The notes under the pieces were generated by a model, which worked only from the letters and a program-made list of their open reading frames with translations, did not search any database and was not told the DNA's origin. Both the position numbers and the translations under genes were made by a program. A stretch of DNA of 55,417 bases from Streptomyces atratus (GTDB lineage Bacteria > Actinomycetota > Actinomycetes > Streptomycetales > Streptomycetaceae): assembly GCF_900119365.1 (NCBI RefSeq), contig NZ_FPJO01000037.1:1-55417 (forward strand). The letters run 5' to 3'. Positions within the stretch are counted from its first letter, which is position 1. The number at the start of each line of letters is the position of its first letter. Positions 19,201-26,137 of the stretch are shown here, in pieces.

Positions 19201-19837
19201 GGTCACGCCAGTGGTAGACGGGGTCCTTCAGCACGTCGACGGAGCGGGCCAGGAAGTGGGCGGGCAGGACGACCGGGATGTCCTCGTAGAGGGCGCCGAC
19301 CGGGAAGGCGAAGGCGTGCTCGTCCCAGAAGGACCGGCGGAAGACCTTGTTGCAGGCGGTCCGGTCGGCGGCCAGGTCCCAGTCCCGGGAGATGTGGGTG
19401 CGCAGCCGGGTGGTGGCCATCGGTCTGCGGAGGTCGGGCGACTGCTGGAGCCTGCCGGAGGCCCGCAGCCGCAGCACATTGCCGGAGGCGAGGTCCGAGC
19501 CGGTCTCGTCCAGGGCGCCGACGAGGAGTTCGTACGCGCGGGGCGGGAGCACGTCGTCGCTGTCGACGAAGGCGAGATGGCGGGCGCCCGGATCGCAGTT
19601 GCGGACCCCGGTGTTGCGGGCGTGCCCGAGCCCGCCGTTCTCCTGGCTCACCAGCCGGAACCTGCCGTCCTGCCCGGCGAAGGCGGCGGCCAGGGCCGCG
19701 CTGTCGTCGGTGGACCCGTCGTCGACCATCACCACCTCCAGATCGCCCATGGTCTGCTCCGCGAGGGACTTCAGGCAGTCCGTCAGATAGAGCTCGACGT
19801 TGTGGACGGGTACGACGACACTCAGCCGTGGCGGCAT
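16292..19837 (-). CDS. Giant bifunctional GT2 / CDP-glycerol glycerophosphotransferase (TagF-like), copy 1
   Basis: This is a 1181-residue envelope-polymer enzyme. Residues 1 to about 290 are a GT2 glycosyltransferase (LSVVVPVHNVE, DDGSTDDS, FVDSDD as the metal-binding DxD). Residues about 800-1181 are a CDP-glycerol:polyglycerophosphate glycerophosphotransferase of the TagB/TagF type, with QTWHGTPLKR (about 905-914), the Asn-Asp of PRNDLF, APTRRE and VTDYSSLMFDF. About 500 residues between them match no domain I know, but resemble copy 2 (GYAYIRNLPA, YDRSGFE). I prefer ATG 19837, which aligns with the start of copy 2; GTG 19846 is possible. It probably adds sugar and glycerol-phosphate units to a teichoic-acid-like polymer on the inner membrane face. 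It diverges from copy 2. Confidence 0.85.
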   Translation of the reverse strand: MPPRLSVVVPVHNVELYLTDCLKSLAEQTMGDLEVVMVDDGSTDDSAALAAAFAGQDGRFRLVSQENGGLGHARNTGVRNCDPGARHLAFVDSDDVLPPRAYELLVGALDETGSDLASGNVLRLRASGRLQQSPDLRRPMATTRLRTHISRDWDLAADRTACNKVFRRSFWDEHAFAFPVGALYEDIPVVLPAHFLARSVDVLKDPVYHWRDRPGPITTRRAVVRGVQDRVSHVLGVSAFLDEHRDAADKRQYEAHVLANDLWCFMEALPDGDEEYRRAFLTYANEFTDQVDPVVLDALPLRLRLMWHLVRERRTGELLDLLAFDKAEPGAFEVRGLRRRRASFPALTRPVPRPVLRVGERDLPLVARLRDARWQGGRLHLKGYAYIRNLPAGPRAAEFRAGWLRAGRRHVVPLRLRTVDEPEATARSRQSLHDYDRSGFETVVDPARLRIDPGGSIERLTWRPEIGIAGHGMLRRSGLSTDEAAAPPPVHRPDGDHRIVPAFDGGRLVLHAERIDARFETHRAGDTGDGTAAVVIDGMIRDRLGKGPLRLALTHRPSGTTVDRPVTVHEGTVPSAAGWRRFTADIPLGAFADARPDTAPGPGRAQIPYGLHLVGPDGRRTPVDVPGPVLPGRYPLAGDGDERRELGLTTSSRGNLLITDRTVQPAVDLATWTEDGQLLLEGSFPGLPERPVELVARHSGHGEEAAFPLALSGSADARRFRAALRPDAVEGPGGKLPLGQGHWYLFLRERSARGETDGAPLRIPAAAHRTLPAARTLAGRRYTVERRFHDQLLIASAPVLTAGERGPRGERLLRAAYRTRRTAPLRDTVLYSSFDGRQYSDSPRAIHEEVARRGAELEHLWVVRDQQARIPAGAAAVAQGSAAWHEALARSRYVVTNTQLPEWFERREGQCVVQTWHGTPLKRIGLDLAGTARADAAHIATLERRARQWSFLVSPNSFSTPVLRRSFGYRGEILECGYPRNDLFHAPDRAKVAAAVRERLALPEGKRVVLYAPTRREDQPLGDGRYGLALRLDLAAAERELGADTVLLVRRHYLVTDRLPDSGSGFVRDVSRYGDAGELMLISDALVTDYSSLMFDFARTGRPMLFHTHDLAHYRDTRGFCFDFEARAPGPLIPGSTGLVEALRDPERAVAGHAQAYEAFRRDFCDLDDGHAAAAVVDRML

Positions 19838-19883
19838 GTTGGGCACGTCCGTTCATCGGGGCCTGGTTGTTCGTACGGCTCAA

Positions 19884-19999
19884 CCCCGTGACGGGGCGGG
19901 GGTCACCGGCAACGGTCTCTCCCGAACGGGTGAGATCGGCCGCGCCCCGGTTGCCGTCCGGTCCCGCTCCGTGCCGAATCCCGTGTTCACCCGTTCGGG
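19884..19999. promoter_or_regulatory. Divergent control region with paired inverted repeats
   Basis: Between the two divergent GT2/TagF-like genes lie a 13-nt palindrome (CCCCGT-G-ACGGGG, 19884-19896) and a perfect 13-bp inverted repeat (CCCGAACGGGTGA at 19921-19933, its complement at 19987-19999). The repeat arms are themselves near-palindromic and their starts are 66 nt apart. This arrangement suits a regulator that binds both copies and controls the two genes together. Alternatively the repeat could act as a hairpin in either leader. Confidence 0.4.
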
Positions 20000-20005
20000 G
20001 CAGTC

Positions 20006-20039
20006 CCGGTGACCCGGGGCGTCCGCCCCGGTTGACCGG
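20006..20039 (+). promoter_or_regulatory. Leader hairpin directly before the start codon of copy 2
   Basis: Arms at 20006-20020 and 20025-20039 pair at 13 of 15 positions around a 4-nt loop (GTCC), ending 2 nt before the ATG at 20042. The whole ribosome-binding region lies inside the stem. The RNA hairpin could hold translation down unless opened. Confidence 0.4.
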
Positions 20040-20041
20040 TC

Positions 20042-23000
20042 ATGAAGCCGCGCCTCAGTGTCGTCGTCCCGGTCCACAACGTCGAGGACTACCTGGAGGA
20101 CTGCCTGCGCTCGGTGGCCGAACAGTCGGTCACCGACATCGAGGTGGTCCTCGTGGACGACGGTTCGACGGACGGCAGTACGGCCATCGCCGAGAACTTC
20201 GCCGCCCACGACCGCCGATTCCGCCTCGTGCGGCGCCCCAACGGCGGGCCGGGCGCGGCCCGCAACACGGGCGTGCGGCACACCACACCGGACGTGCCGT
20301 ACCTGGCGTTCGCCGACAGCGACGACATCGTCGTCCACGACGCCTACGCACGGATGCTGGCCTCGCTGGAGTCGACCGGCTCCGACCTCGCGACCGGCAA
20401 TGTGTGGCAGCTGAACGAGCAGGGGCGGCAGCAGGCCTCGCAGTACCGGTGGCTGACCCGCACCCGGGCGCGCACCCACATCAGCCGCGATCCCCGGCTG
20501 CTCGCCGACCGGTTCGCCTGGAACAAGGTGTTCCGGCGCTCCTTCTGGGACCGGCACGCCTTCGCCTTCCCGGAGGGGAAGCTCTACGAGGACGCCCCGG
20601 TGGTGATCCCGGCGCACTACCTCGCCGGCTCGGTGGACGTGCTGCACGAGCACGTCCACTACTGGCGGGTGCGGGAGGGTTCGATCACCCGGCGGCGTAC
20701 GGACGTGCAGGGCGTACGGGACCGGATCTCGGCGTGCGAGCAGGTCAGCGCGTTCCTGTCGGGCCGGGGCGGGGTGGCGAACGGCGGTGCGCGGCGCCGC
20801 TACGACCTCTCGTGCCTGCGCGACGACCTCGTGTACTTCCTGGAGGGACTCGCCATGGGCGCGCCCGGGTACCGGGAGGCGTTCATGGCGGACGCCGGGG
20901 CGTTCCTGCACCGGATGGAGCGGATGGACGGGGCGGGCCGCGCGGACCGGGCCGTGGCCCATGAGCTGCCGGTGGAGCTGCGGATCAAGTGGCAGCTGGT
21001 GAAGGAGCGCCGGCTCCCGGAGCTGCTGGAGGTGCTCGCCTTCGAACGGGCCAACGGCGCGGGGACGTTCACCGTCTGCGGGGTGCCGGGGCGGCGGCAG
21101 GCCGGTTTCCCCGGCATCCCGGACACCGCCCGCATGTCCCGCAGCGATCTCCCGGCCGTGGCACGGCTGTTGGAGGCGCGGTGGGGCGACGACGGCAAGC
21201 TGCGGCTGCGCGGTTACGCGTACCTCCGCAATCTGCCGGCCGCGACGCCGCGCCACGCGCTGAAGGTGGGCATGGTGCGCGCGACCCACGGCCAGCAGCT
21301 GCGGACGGTGCCGGTCCGCGGGGTGCCCGCGCCCGAGGCGACCGTCGACTCCGGCCAGCAGGTGCACGGTTACGACCACTCCGGCTTCGAGATGCTCGTC
21401 GACCCGCGCCGGCTGCGGCCCGGCGGCTGGCTGGTGGGCATGATGGTGGCCGCCCAGGGCACGGTCCGCCGGGTGGCGGTGCGGGCCGTGGAGGCGGGGG
21501 CCGTCCAGCCGCTCGTCCACGACCTGGGCGACGGACGGCGGGCGGTGCTCGACTTCCGGGGCGGGCGGCTCCGGCTGAACCTGGCGCAGTTGCCCGCCCG
21601 TTGCGAGAACCACCGCTTCGGCGAGGACCTGGAGCTGACCGGCAGGCTGTACGGGGGCGCCCGGCCCAAGGCCCTGGTGCTGACCTGCGACGGGGTGGCG
21701 GACCAGGAGTTCGGCCACCCCGTCGAGTGCCGTCCGGACGGCCGCTTCACGGTACGGGTCCCGCTCGCCGACCTCGCCGGGATGGCGGCCGCGCCACCGG
21801 CCCCGCACCGGGCGCCGCGCGAGGTCGAGCCGGAGCCCGGCGGGCGGTGGCGGGCGGTGCTGGTCCTGGCCGACGGGGAGCGGGTGCCGCTCGCGGCGGC
21901 CGGGGAGTCGGCGCCGCCGGTCGTGGCCGACGCGGCGGGCGAGCTGGTGCTGGACCTGAGCGGGCAGCCGTTCGTGGACGGGGCCGTGTGGACGCCGGAC
22001 GGTGCGCTGCGGGTGGAGGGGGTGACCGGCGCCGGTACGGGCGTACGGCAGGACGAGGGCCCGGACCGGCTCGTCCTGCGGCACGAGGCGCTGCGCGAGA
22101 CGGTGTCGGTGCCCGTCACCTACGACGAGCGGCGCGCGGGGATGCCGGACGGACGGAACGCGGGGGCGCGCGGGACTGCGTACGGGGGGTGCCGCTTCTC
22201 CGCGTTCCTGGCACCCTCGGTGGCCGCCGGGCTGCACGAGGGCCGCTGGGAGGCGTATCTGGGCGGTCGGCCGGTCCGGGTGCTGACCGCGCTCGCCGCC
22301 CGGCTGCCGCTGCGCCGGAGCGTCCCGGTCGCGGCGACACCCGTGCCCGGCCGGGAGTTCGCCCTGGACCGCCGGTTCGGCGACCGGCTGACCGTGCTGG
22401 CCGGGCCGGTGCTCGCGCCCGCCGAACGCGGTGCGTACCGCCGGGCCGAACTGCGCGGCAGGCACTACCCGGCCCGGCGCGCGATGCCGCTGCGGGACGC
22501 GGTCCTCTACACGGGCGGCGACTCGCCGCGCGCCGTCCACGCCGAACTCCTGCGCCGGGGCGTGGAGTCGGAGCACCTCTGGGTCACCGACGGCGTCCAC
22601 GGTCACGTCCCGTCCACCGCCGTCCCGGTCGTCGAGCACAGCGCCGCCTGGTACGAGGCGCTGGCGCGGTCCCGCCGCATCGTCACCGCCGACCAGCTGC
22701 CCGAGTGGTTCGAGCGGCGGCCCGGCCAGGCCGTCGTGCAGACCTGGCACGGCGCCCCGCTCGGCCGCTTCGGCACGGATCTGGACGGCACCCTGTACGC
22801 CGACCACCAGCAGCTCGCCACGCTGGCGCACCGCTCGGCCCAGTGGTCCGTCCTGGTCTCCCCCAGCCGCCACTCCACCCCGCTGCTGCGGCGCGCGCTC
22901 GGCTACGGGGGCGAGGTCCTGGAGGCCGGCTCCCCCGCCAACGACCTGCTCTTCTCGGCCGACCGCGCCAAGACCGCGGAGCGGGTACGGCGCAGGCTCG

Positions 23001-23578
23001 GCATCCCGGACGGCCGCCGCATCGCGCTGTACGCGCCGACCTACCGCGACCAGCTGGCCCATCCGCCGGGCGCCGACGGCGAGCGGCCCCGCTACCGCTG
23101 GGACCCGGCGCTCGACCCGGCGGCGCTGGCCCGGTCCGTCGGTGAGGCCCACACGGTGCTGGTGCGCCGCCATCCGCGGGTGACCGGGAGCGTGCCCGAG
23201 CGGCCCGGCGTACGCGATGTGTCGGCGCACCCGGACACCGCGGAGCTGCTGCTGATCGCCGATGTGCTGATCACGGACTACGCGGGCCTGATGTTCGACT
23301 TCGCGCACACGGGCCGCCCGATGCTCTTCCACACCTACGACCTGGCGCACTACCGCGACACGGTGCGCGGTTTCTGCCTGGACTTCGAGGCCCGGGCGCC
23401 GGGCCCGCTGCTCGCGGGTGCGGACGGTATCGCCGCGCTCCTGCGCGACGCCGACACCCTGGCCGCCGCGGCGGCCCGGCACGCGGACGCGTACGAGAGC
23501 TTCCGCCGGGACTTCTGCGACCTGGACGACGGCGGGGCGGCGGCCCGCGTCGCGGACCGGCTGCTGGCCGAGGGTTAG
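20042..23578 (+). CDS. Giant bifunctional GT2 / CDP-glycerol glycerophosphotransferase (TagF-like), copy 2
   Basis: This 1178-residue paralogue of the divergent gene has the same three-part plan. The GT2 glycosyltransferase (1 to about 290) has LSVVVPVHNVEDYLED, DDGSTDGS and FADSDD. The unassigned middle (about 300-780) shares GYAYLRNLPA (about 390) and YDHSGFE (about 443). The C-terminal TagF-like transferase (about 790-1178) has QTWHGAPLGR (about 900-909), APTYRDQ, ITDYAGLMFDF and LDFEARAPGPL. Start ATG 20042; no clear ribosome-binding site, and a hairpin covers the region. Two paralogues instead of one suggest that one primes and one elongates a polymer, or that they use different sugars or polyols. 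I recall relatives near SCO2997 linked to Streptomyces spore-wall glycopolymers, which needs checking. Confidence 0.85.
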   Translation: MKPRLSVVVPVHNVEDYLEDCLRSVAEQSVTDIEVVLVDDGSTDGSTAIAENFAAHDRRFRLVRRPNGGPGAARNTGVRHTTPDVPYLAFADSDDIVVHDAYARMLASLESTGSDLATGNVWQLNEQGRQQASQYRWLTRTRARTHISRDPRLLADRFAWNKVFRRSFWDRHAFAFPEGKLYEDAPVVIPAHYLAGSVDVLHEHVHYWRVREGSITRRRTDVQGVRDRISACEQVSAFLSGRGGVANGGARRRYDLSCLRDDLVYFLEGLAMGAPGYREAFMADAGAFLHRMERMDGAGRADRAVAHELPVELRIKWQLVKERRLPELLEVLAFERANGAGTFTVCGVPGRRQAGFPGIPDTARMSRSDLPAVARLLEARWGDDGKLRLRGYAYLRNLPAATPRHALKVGMVRATHGQQLRTVPVRGVPAPEATVDSGQQVHGYDHSGFEMLVDPRRLRPGGWLVGMMVAAQGTVRRVAVRAVEAGAVQPLVHDLGDGRRAVLDFRGGRLRLNLAQLPARCENHRFGEDLELTGRLYGGARPKALVLTCDGVADQEFGHPVECRPDGRFTVRVPLADLAGMAAAPPAPHRAPREVEPEPGGRWRAVLVLADGERVPLAAAGESAPPVVADAAGELVLDLSGQPFVDGAVWTPDGALRVEGVTGAGTGVRQDEGPDRLVLRHEALRETVSVPVTYDERRAGMPDGRNAGARGTAYGGCRFSAFLAPSVAAGLHEGRWEAYLGGRPVRVLTALAARLPLRRSVPVAATPVPGREFALDRRFGDRLTVLAGPVLAPAERGAYRRAELRGRHYPARRAMPLRDAVLYTGGDSPRAVHAELLRRGVESEHLWVTDGVHGHVPSTAVPVVEHSAAWYEALARSRRIVTADQLPEWFERRPGQAVVQTWHGAPLGRFGTDLDGTLYADHQQLATLAHRSAQWSVLVSPSRHSTPLLRRALGYGGEVLEAGSPANDLLFSADRAKTAERVRRRLGIPDGRRIALYAPTYRDQLAHPPGADGERPRYRWDPALDPAALARSVGEAHTVLVRRHPRVTGSVPERPGVRDVSAHPDTAELLLIADVLITDYAGLMFDFAHTGRPMLFHTYDLAHYRDTVRGFCLDFEARAPGPLLAGADGIAALLRDADTLAAAAARHADAYESFRRDFCDLDDGGAAARVADRLLAEG

Positions 23579-23602
23579 GGCCTGATCCGAACGACAGGTC
23601 CT
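23577..23602. terminator. Weak hairpin between convergent genes
   Basis: AGGGCCTG and CAGGTCCT (8-nt arms with one G-U pair, 10-nt loop) lie across the 22-nt gap between copy 2 and the tetR-type gene. It is a possible bidirectional terminator but short. Confidence 0.35.
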
Positions 23603-24209
23603 AGTTCGCCTTGAGGGCGGCGACGGCGGAGGCCGCCAGGTCGTCCAGGTAGCCCTTGGGCAGCGGGGCGCGGACGACGGCGAGCCGCCAGTAGAGCGGG
23701 CCGACGATCAGGTCCAGCGCCCGGTCCGGATCGCTGCCCCCGGGCAGCTCGCCGCGGGCCACCGCGTCCCGTACGACGACGGCGGCGATGCCCTGCTGCG
23801 GGTCCAGCAGGGCGGCCTTGATCGTGTCGGAGATCTCCGGATTGCGGGCCGCCTCGACCAGCAGGTCCGGGATGACCTGCGAGGCGACGGGGTGGCGCAG
23901 GGCGTAGGAGGCCAGTTCGAGCACGGCCCGGACGTCCCCGTACAGCGACCCGGTGGCCGGGGCCGGCATGCCCTGGACCGCGACGGCGGACACCAGGTCG
24001 AGGACCAGGGCCAGCTTGGACTTCCAGCGGCGGTACACGGCGGTCTTGCCGACGCCCGCGCGCCGCGCGATCCCCTCCATCGACATCCGGGCGAAGCCCA
24101 CCGCGGCCAGCTCCTCGAAGACGGCGCCCCGAATCGCATCGGTGACGTCCTCGCGCAGCACGGCGGCTCCGGCGGGGACACGGCGGCGGGTTCCCGGGTC
24201 GGTGGTCAT
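23601..24209 (-). CDS. TetR-family transcriptional regulator
   Basis: The 202-residue protein has the TetR N-terminal helix-turn-helix (about 40-62: MSMEGIARRAGVGKTAVYRRW) preceded by a disordered 20-residue tail. An all-helical ligand and dimer domain (TetR_C type, about 90-195) follows. Its start lies 131 nt from the divergent exporter permease, and the gap contains two matching operator-like dyads. The simplest reading is a local repressor of its own gene and of the polymer exporter, released by an unknown ligand. Other targets in the glycopolymer locus are possible. Start ATG 24209 is the only one that keeps the typical tail before the helix-turn-helix. Confidence 0.85.
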   Translation of the reverse strand: MTTDPGTRRRVPAGAAVLREDVTDAIRGAVFEELAAVGFARMSMEGIARRAGVGKTAVYRRWKSKLALVLDLVSAVAVQGMPAPATGSLYGDVRAVLELASYALRHPVASQVIPDLLVEAARNPEISDTIKAALLDPQQGIAAVVVRDAVARGELPGGSDPDRALDLIVGPLYWRLAVVRAPLPKGYLDDLAASAVAALKAN

Positions 24210-24230
24210 GGCCGAATCATAGTCCGTAGC

Positions 24231-24252
24231 GACGGAACGGTTGCGTTGCGAC
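24231..24252. promoter_or_regulatory. Candidate TetR operator, site 1
   Basis: GACGGAACG and CGTTGCGAC are 9-nt arms around a 4-nt spacer, pairing at 7 of 9 positions. The site lies 22 nt upstream of the tetR-type ATG. It matches site 2 at 16 of 22 positions, including the central ACGGT and CGTT. Confidence 0.5.
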
Positions 24253-24279
24253 GTAAGTGCGTCCTACCCTCGGCGTTGC

Positions 24280-24301
24280 GACGATACGGTCCCGTTCCGT
24301 C
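24280..24301. promoter_or_regulatory. Candidate TetR operator, site 2
   Basis: GACGATACG and CGTTCCGTC are 9-nt arms around a 4-nt spacer, pairing at 7 of 9 positions, about 40 nt before the exporter permease start. The centres of the two sites are 49 bp apart. The word GCGTTGCGACG also recurs exactly 30 bp apart (24243 and 24273), touching both sites. Confidence 0.5.
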
Positions 24302-24340
24302 GGTCGTCGCTCCCCTGCCCTCCCGTCGAAAGCGATCGTG

Positions 24341-25279
24341 GTGAGCCAGACAGCAACCCCGCCGGCCCCGGCCGACACCCCAGCCGGTGCGGCCCTCCCG
24401 GTGTACGCGCCGGGCGAGCTCGCCGCGCTCGCCGCCCGGCACGGACTGACGATGAGCGGGGCCCGGCCCTCGCTGGTGGCGTACGTCCGGCAGTTGTGGG
24501 GGCGCCGGCACTTCATCACGGCGTTCGCCACCGCCAAGCTGACCGCCCAGTACAGCCAGGCGAAACTGGGCCAGATCTGGCAGATCATGACGCCGCTGCT
24601 GAACGCGACGGTCTACTACTTCATCTTCGGCGTCCTGATGAACACCAAGCGCAACGTCGAGGACTTCGTGCCCTTCCTCGTCACCGGCGTGTTCATCTGG
24701 ACCTTCACCAGCAGTTCGATCACCGCGGGCACCCGTGCGATCAGCGGCAATCTGGGGCTCGTCCGGGCGCTGCACTTCCCGCGCGCCTCGCTGCCGATCG
24801 CCCTGGCCCTGCAACAGCTCCAGCAGTTGCTGTTCTCGCTGGGCGCGCTGGTGCTGATCCTGGTCGGGTTCGGGCAGTTCCCCAAGCCGTCCTGGCTGCT
24901 GGCGGTCCCGGCGCTGTTCCTCCAGGCCGTGTTCAACACCGGTGTCTCCATGGTGGTGGCGCGGCTGGCCGCCCGGACACCCGACATCGCCCAGCTGATG
25001 CCGTTCGTCCTGCGCACCTGGATGTACGCGTCCGGGGTCATGTGGAGCGTGGACACCATGCTCAGGGGGGACCGGGTTCCGCACTTCGTGATGGTGATGC
25101 TGGAGTGCAATCCGGCCGCCGTCTTCATCGATCTGATGCGGTTCGCGCTCATCGACAGCTTCGGCGCCTCCCACCTCCCGCCGCATGTGTGGGCGATCGC
25201 CGCGGGCTGGGCGCTGGTGTGCGGGGTCGGCGGATTCGTGTACTTCTGGCAGGCGGAGGAGCGGTACGGACGTGGCTGA
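24341..25279 (+). CDS. Polysaccharide/teichoic acid ABC exporter permease (TagG-like)
   Basis: This is the membrane subunit of an ABC-2 type exporter that moves finished surface polymers across the membrane. After about 60 polar residues, the usual amphipathic entry segment (RRHFITAFATAKLTAQYSQAKLGQIWQI) leads into six transmembrane helices. The length, 312 residues from GTG 24341, is normal for TagG/Wzm. GTG 24338 is an alternative start; a longer frame reaching back to 24257 would cover the operator region and is unlikely. The next gene overlaps its end by 8 nt and encodes the partner ATPase. The export substrate is presumably the polymer made by the neighbouring GT2/TagF-like enzymes. Confidence 0.85.
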   Translation: MSQTATPPAPADTPAGAALPVYAPGELAALAARHGLTMSGARPSLVAYVRQLWGRRHFITAFATAKLTAQYSQAKLGQIWQIMTPLLNATVYYFIFGVLMNTKRNVEDFVPFLVTGVFIWTFTSSSITAGTRAISGNLGLVRALHFPRASLPIALALQQLQQLLFSLGALVLILVGFGQFPKPSWLLAVPALFLQAVFNTGVSMVVARLAARTPDIAQLMPFVLRTWMYASGVMWSVDTMLRGDRVPHFVMVMLECNPAAVFIDLMRFALIDSFGASHLPPHVWAIAAGWALVCGVGGFVYFWQAEERYGRG

Positions 25280-26051
25280 CAACAACGAGCGGGTTCCGAC
25301 CGTCGTCGTGGACGACGTCCACATCACGTACAAGGTCAACGGCGCCCGTACCGGAAAGGGCAGCGCCACCTCGGCGCTCAGCCGGATCGTCTCGCGCCGG
25401 CAGGCCCCCGGGGTGCGCGAGGTGCACGCCGTGAAGGGGGTGAGCTTCGCCGCGTACAAGGGCGAGGCCATCGGCCTGATCGGCTCCAACGGCTCGGGGA
25501 AGTCGACCCTGCTCAAGGCCATCGCCGGTCTGCTGCCCGCGACGAAGGGCCGGGTGCACACCCAGGGCCAGCCCTCGCTGCTCGGGGTGAACGCCGCGCT
25601 GATGAGCGATCTGACCGGCGAGCGCAACGTGGTGCTCGGCGGCCTCGCGATGGGCATGACGCGCGCCCGGATCCGCGAGCGCTACCAGGGGATCGTCGAC
25701 TTCTCCGGGATCAACGAGAAGGGCGACTTCATCACCCTGCCGATGCGTACGTACTCCTCCGGCATGGGCGCCCGGCTGCGCTTCTCCATCGCGGCCGCCA
25801 AGAGCCACGACGTCCTCCTCATCGACGAGGCGCTGTCCACCGGGGACGCCAGGTTCCAGCGGCGCAGCAAGGAACGGATCATCGAGCTGCGCAAGGAGGC
25901 CGGCACGGTCTTCCTGGTCAGCCACAGCAACAAGTCGATCACCGAGACCTGCGACCGGGCGATCTGGCTGGAGGCCGGGACGCTGCGGATGGACGGTCCG
26001 GCGGGCGAGGTCGTCGCGGCGTACGAGAAGTTCACCTCCGGCAAGAAGTAG
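25272..26051 (+). CDS. Polysaccharide/teichoic acid ABC exporter ATPase (TagH-like)
   Basis: This is the ATP-binding subunit that pairs with the permease just upstream. The 259-residue protein has Walker A GSNGSGKST (71-79), the ABC signature YSSGMGAR (about 161-168), Walker B VLLIDEAL and the His of LVSHS. The N-terminal segment VVVDDVHITYKV and the following about 20-residue insertion are typical of TagH/Wzt proteins. It has no extra C-terminal carbohydrate-binding domain of the Wzt kind, so substrate choice probably lies elsewhere. The start is GTG 25272, inside the permease gene (8-nt overlap), with GGAGGAG about 10 nt upstream. Translational coupling is likely. Confidence 0.9.
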   Translation: MADNNERVPTVVVDDVHITYKVNGARTGKGSATSALSRIVSRRQAPGVREVHAVKGVSFAAYKGEAIGLIGSNGSGKSTLLKAIAGLLPATKGRVHTQGQPSLLGVNAALMSDLTGERNVVLGGLAMGMTRARIRERYQGIVDFSGINEKGDFITLPMRTYSSGMGARLRFSIAAAKSHDVLLIDEALSTGDARFQRRSKERIIELRKEAGTVFLVSHSNKSITETCDRAIWLEAGTLRMDGPAGEVVAAYEKFTSGKK

Positions 26052-26057
26052 GGCGTC

Positions 26058-26102
26058 GCGGCAGGGGCGACAAACGGGAGGGGCGATAAACTCCCCTGCC
26101 GC
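26058..26102 (+). terminator. Terminator after the exporter operon
   Basis: GCGGCAGGGG (26058-26067) and CCCCTGCCGC (26093-26102) form a perfect 10-bp stem, with a second inner pairing GGGAG/CTCCC. It begins 6 nt after the ATPase stop codon. Confidence 0.65.
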
Positions 26103-26137
26103 ACCACGGGGTTGCGCTCGAACCGCTCAGGGGGCAC

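Noticed and set aside
16325..19891. A plus-strand open frame of about 1188 codons opposite the first giant GT2/TagF-like gene
   Set aside because: Its translation is Arg/Gly/Ala-rich without domain pattern; the minus strand carries the real motifs. The mirror case at 19880-23482 was rejected for the same reason.
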